Made by a program: the position numbers and the translations under genes
Shown: one piece after another, positions 61,701 to 64,000 of the stretch
Layout: each line of letters begins with the position of its first letter
How positions within the stretch are numbered: the stretch's first letter is position 1
From: Brachybacterium sp. P6-10-X1
GTDB taxonomy: Bacteria > Actinomycetota > Actinomycetes > Actinomycetales > Dermabacteraceae
Reading direction: 5' to 3'
Assembly: GCF_001969445.1 (NCBI RefSeq)
Contig: NZ_CP017297.1
Span: 1,860,001-1,924,000, forward strand
Length of the DNA stretch: 64,000 nucleotides
Notes under the pieces: generated by a model
What the model was told of the DNA's origin: nothing
Database searches by the model: none
Seen by the model: the letters and a program-made list of their open reading frames with translations, nothing else

Positions 61701-63527
61701 GGTCTCGGCGTACGCGGTGCGCAGCTGGGGAATGATCTCCCCGCGCAGCTGGTCGATGAGCTCCTCGGCCCGGGCCGCCTGGGTGTCGGAGCTGATGGGA
61801 GCGCCGTACCAGGCTGTCTCCTCGGGGCCGGTGGTCAGCAGGCCGACGTCCGAGGCCTCACGCAGCGCCGCGGTGAACCGCTCCCGGTCCGCCCCGACCA
61901 TCTGTGCGGCGACGTCTGCCCGCAGCCGCACCGGGGTGCGAGGGGACGGACGCAGCCGGGTCAGGGCCGCCAGCGCGGAGAGCGCGTCGTGCGCGGTGGC
62001 GTTCCACGGCTCCTGGGTGCGGTGCATGGCCTCGACGTGGCCGACGAGGATGTCCCGCATCTCGGCGAGCTCCGCCGGGGCGGCGTCCTCGGCCCCGAGT
62101 CCGTGGGAGCCGGCCCGGCGCAGGCTGCGCAGCAGCGCCGCGGAGGCGTTGCGCTGCAGCGACGGGTCCGGCGAGAGGTCGAAGACGAGCTCCTCGAGGC
62201 CCCGCTGATGGGCGATGGCGACCAGCTGGGCCAGATTGCGGCGGCGCCGGGAGACGACCAGGACGCTGCGGCCGCGGGCATTGAGCTCCTCGGCGAGATC
62301 GACGACGAGGTCGAGGCTGCCGGTGCCGGGAGGGGCGGCGACGGCGAGATCCTGACCGGCGAGCACCCGCCCCAGGACGGCGCGGTGATCGGGGTCGACC
62401 GCGGAGACCAACTCGTCCTCCGCCACCTCGGGGACCGCCTGCTCGGCCTCGACGCCGCGCACCACGGTCCGGGCCCCGGCGTCACCGGCGAGGGCGGCCA
62501 CCAGCGGGGAGGAGACCCAGTCGGGGCGGTCCTCGGCGAGATCCTCCGCGACGGAGCCTGCGGCATCCATCAGGTTGCCGACCACGAGGGCGTGGGTGAT
62601 GCGGAAGCCCGGAAGCGGCTGGCCGAGCGAGCGGAAGGCGTCCAGGACGGGGTTGGGATCGAAGCCGTGTGAGCCGTCGGTGGTCGCCAGCAGCGCCCGC
62701 GCGTCGACCGCGACCCCGGCTTCGCGCAGCGAGCGCAGCAGCACCGGGTTGAGGTCGGCGGTCGAGTCGACCTCGAGGTCGACGTCCTCGCGGGCGTTGC
62801 CGCGCAGGCGCAGCGTGACCGGCCGCACCAGGACGGGGGCGTGGATCGGGGCGGAGCCGTCCTCGGGGTACCAGGTCGCCTCGCCGATGCCGAGGTGGCA
62901 GGTGGTCAGCCCGACCTCCTCCGCGTGGCGCTCGGCGATCTCACGGATGGTGCGGGCGTGGGCGCGGGCGTCGGCCAGGGCCCCGACCTCCCGGACCAGC
63001 GAGGACAGGCGCGTCGGGCCGCGGCCGGCCAGGAGCTGTGCGAGGCCCGAGGGATGCGAGTGGCTCAGGTCCAGGACGGTCGAGCCGGCGCGGAGCTGGG
63101 TGAGGAAGGAGGGGGCGGTGACGCCGCCGGTGATCTGCTGGGCCCAGCGGTCCAGAGCGTCGGCGACGAGGTCCTCGCGGCTGAGGGGGCGGTGCTCGCG
63201 CGGCTCGGCGGGGAAGTCGTTCTCGTCCTGTTCGGGAGCGATGCCGGCTCCGACCTCGTCGAGGTGGCGGTCCACGACGACGTCGTAGCCGCCGGTGCTC
63301 GTCCCGGCCTCCCGGGGTGACGACGACGCCGGCGTGCGGTCGTGCTGCGCGGCGACGCGGCGCCGGTCCTGCGCGTCCCGTTGATCCTGCTGGTCCTGCT
63401 GATCCTGCGCCCCGTGCTGCGCGCTGTCGCGACGCTCACGGGCGAGGGCCGACAGGGCGTCGCCGCGAGCGTCCGCGTCCTCGGCCGTGCCGTCGGGGCG
63501 CTTCTTGCCGCGCAGGAGTCTCCACAT
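58707..63527 (-). CDS. Large protein with degenerate SF1 helicase core and nuclease-like C terminus
   Basis: The 1606-residue protein resembles UPF1/DNA2-type superfamily 1 helicases fused to a DUF3320/Vsr-like domain. The Walker A segment reads AAPPGTGSLD (397-406) with Ser where the catalytic Lys should be; motif II reads ADGGRLP around D956 instead of DE; the usual GDPKQL is GDPLEY. The late motif VSVGFGKTPHGRL and ITRARGRTTVVSS are kept. Then an acidic Ser/Pro/Ala linker (about 1240-1390) leads to the nuclease-like domain RIELALGHPDLPGRLLVAVD with VDTDG at 1456-1460 and RDRLRAERLEAAGW. The family includes defence helicases of Hhe type, but here the ATPase is probably dead. A TAGCGT hexamer lies eight bases before the ATG. 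Confidence 0.8.
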   Translation of the reverse strand: MWRLLRGKKRPDGTAEDADARGDALSALARERRDSAQHGAQDQQDQQDQRDAQDRRRVAAQHDRTPASSSPREAGTSTGGYDVVVDRHLDEVGAGIAPEQDENDFPAEPREHRPLSREDLVADALDRWAQQITGGVTAPSFLTQLRAGSTVLDLSHSHPSGLAQLLAGRGPTRLSSLVREVGALADARAHARTIREIAERHAEEVGLTTCHLGIGEATWYPEDGSAPIHAPVLVRPVTLRLRGNAREDVDLEVDSTADLNPVLLRSLREAGVAVDARALLATTDGSHGFDPNPVLDAFRSLGQPLPGFRITHALVVGNLMDAAGSVAEDLAEDRPDWVSSPLVAALAGDAGARTVVRGVEAEQAVPEVAEDELVSAVDPDHRAVLGRVLAGQDLAVAAPPGTGSLDLVVDLAEELNARGRSVLVVSRRRRNLAQLVAIAHQRGLEELVFDLSPDPSLQRNASAALLRSLRRAGSHGLGAEDAAPAELAEMRDILVGHVEAMHRTQEPWNATAHDALSALAALTRLRPSPRTPVRLRADVAAQMVGADRERFTAALREASDVGLLTTGPEETAWYGAPISSDTQAARAEELIDQLRGEIIPQLRTAYAETGSDLGLCEPTTLDQLTDRLALLDRVRALLGTFQSAVFSAQLADLVAATADKTWRAEHGVTMGFGLRRRLRRDAAALQRPASLTPDLHRDLAEARRVADAWRRAAVTRDADVPEGESRTSSTRSSPALPVDLDRARRTAERTQRILDELAVLLDGTSVGTDLARTDIDELSRRVEALAADRGDLESLPRRTELLRRLSFDGLGDLVEDLRARRVPIEQVGPELELCWWSSVLELIAGAEPTISQYDGTSLSQVAERFRRLDAEDLADASARVHAAADESRVATMKTYPDTSRAAIGELARSSTVSIRDLAAKYEDILFAARPAWLASPYLVPQVIPRGRHFDVLIVADGGRLPTAAALPSIVRAEQTVVVGDPLEYGGDAAPSLLDDMLRIAPHIELQRDAHPATDGLRTFAQRRALVSEVVAVPSPIVPEPDRLVLVENGRGPVTEGMEYVESTEAELRRVTDLVIEHARSRPERSLAVLTFTEDHARRLMDRIMNTVSVIPALREYFDPAAREVFTVLPAEQASSILRDDIIVSVGFGKTPHGRLLHRFGPLSEIDGRKALATVITRARGRTTVVSSIDVEDLDHARLRSEGARDLRAMLWVLRGGPDIPVVPHVAALTGQGEPIAPPQPEAPRSAPAAPAPHGQDAERPGTASATAPAAAESAADAGSSAAPEQEPADADSGEDLSDEDLDAAIAAALARKSAETPGSADPAPGEDAVAVRAESDEQQASAASPSAESPSAGSPSAPSPTERAASPASPATEGTDPVAETSESDESAAPSEAPDSAASVEAPAPRELETDALVRDLADRLWRLGLLVESDFGPTSDRIELALGHPDLPGRLLVAVDTDGARYVGTSSQRERDRLRAERLEAAGWSTERVWSWALFIDPDGEAERIRRAVERALRLVQAEELSESPTGVGTIRHRLPRPQIPAGHQLSFYSSEDFDAVVEYICSDGRARLEEHLATEVRSFLGFEQRSVLLDVSVSSAIRRYQERQ

Positions 63528-63597
63528 GGGACCTCACGCTACCGGCGCCGCGGCCCGACCTCGTGCAGGCGTGCCGCAGGTGGGGCGACCGTCCTGC

Positions 63598-64000
63598 TCA
63601 CACCTCGTGCAGGGTCACGGAGGCTTCCTCAAGGTGGGTCCTGAGCTCGTCGGGCACGGGGCCGGGGATGATCAGATCGGTGAGCACGGAGACCGGGCAG
63701 ATGCCCGCCAGGGCGCGGTGGCCGAGCTTGTCCGGGGTCGCCAGGCCCACCACTCGGCGGGCATGCCCGATCATGATCCGAGTGACCCCTGCTTCGGCGT
63801 CGGAGTTGCAGGTCAGACCCGCGGCGACGTCGAGCCCGACGGTGCCGACGAACATGGTGTCCAGCCACAGGTCGCGCATGGTCGCCGTCGCCAGCGGGCC
63901 GGTGAGCTCGAAGGAGTAGGGCTCGGCGACACCGCCGAGCACGACCGTGCGCACCGATGGGCGCAGCACCGCCTCGGTCGCGATGTTCAGCGCGGCGCAC
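63598..64000 (-). CDS. DeoR-family transcriptional regulator, C-terminal part (partial)
   Basis: The open frame continues past the right edge; 134 codons are visible. The sequence (NIATEAVLRPSVRTVVLGG, then VGTVGLDVAAGLTCNSDAEA, HARRVVGLATPDKLGHRA, TDLIIPG) is the DeoR C-terminal sugar-phosphate sensing domain. The N-terminal DNA-binding domain lies outside the window. Ligand and target genes are unknown. Confidence 0.9.
   Translation of the reverse strand, partial: CAALNIATEAVLRPSVRTVVLGGVAEPYSFELTGPLATATMRDLWLDTMFVGTVGLDVAAGLTCNSDAEAGVTRIMIGHARRVVGLATPDKLGHRALAGICPVSVLTDLIIPGPVPDELRTHLEEASVTLHEV

Overview
The window is high-GC DNA with tightly packed genes, frequent GTG/TTG starts and ATGA/GTGA gene overlaps. 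A bS22 ribosomal protein, a classical (o-succinylbenzoate) menaquinone pathway, a system II cytochrome c maturation cluster and a perM/purN/purH neighbourhood all point to a chromosomal segment of an actinobacterium. A Micrococcales genus such as Brachybacterium is my best guess, but that is inference. Nearly everything is core metabolism. I see no prophage, IS element, CRISPR array or integrase.

Layout. 1-14.7 kb is the minus-strand transcription/translation block: tRNA-Trp, secE, nusG, rplK-rplA, rplJ-rplL and rpoB-rpoC, with a degenerate protein kinase between rplA and rplJ and a partial DUF348 cell-wall protein after rpoC. 15-24 kb holds an aspartate-type aminotransferase, an adenosine-deaminase family enzyme, galactokinase, a ThrE-like exporter coupled to a lactonase-fold protein, a DUF3017 protein and aspartate ammonia-lyase, followed by two families of tandem repeats. 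24-29.7 kb has ppk2, purH, purN, a small membrane protein and a PerM-like protein. 29.8-39.3 kb is a menaquinone region (menF, then menD and menC on one strand and menB, menE, menA on the other) interrupted by an HtrA-type protease. 39.4-47.3 kb has small membrane proteins, the cytochrome c maturation operon (phosphatase-tlpA-ccdA-resB-ccsB), a divergent marR/yceI pair, a glutaredoxin-like protein and bS22. 47.4-58.4 kb has a pair of membrane-associated GTPases, acuC, a KtrB/KtrA potassium uptake pair, proC, two small P-loop kinases (the second frameshifted) and a DUF368 lipid-phosphate carrier. 58.4-63.5 kb is a 1606-residue protein with a ruined SF1 helicase core and a nuclease-like C terminus, coupled to a 102-residue protein. 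A partial DeoR-family regulator ends the window.

The most useful cross-cutting observation is regulatory. About fifteen genes have a TAnnnT (once CATAAT) -10 hexamer only 6-7 bases before the start codon, so they are probably transcribed without a leader. Other points for attention are an 11-base G run inside menD, the frameshifted kinase with its flanking ~95-bp direct repeat, the helicase-nuclease with lost ATPase motifs, a possible attenuator before rplJ, and the tandem repeats between aspA and ppk2. No convincing wholly new system was found; these loci are the best candidates for follow-up.
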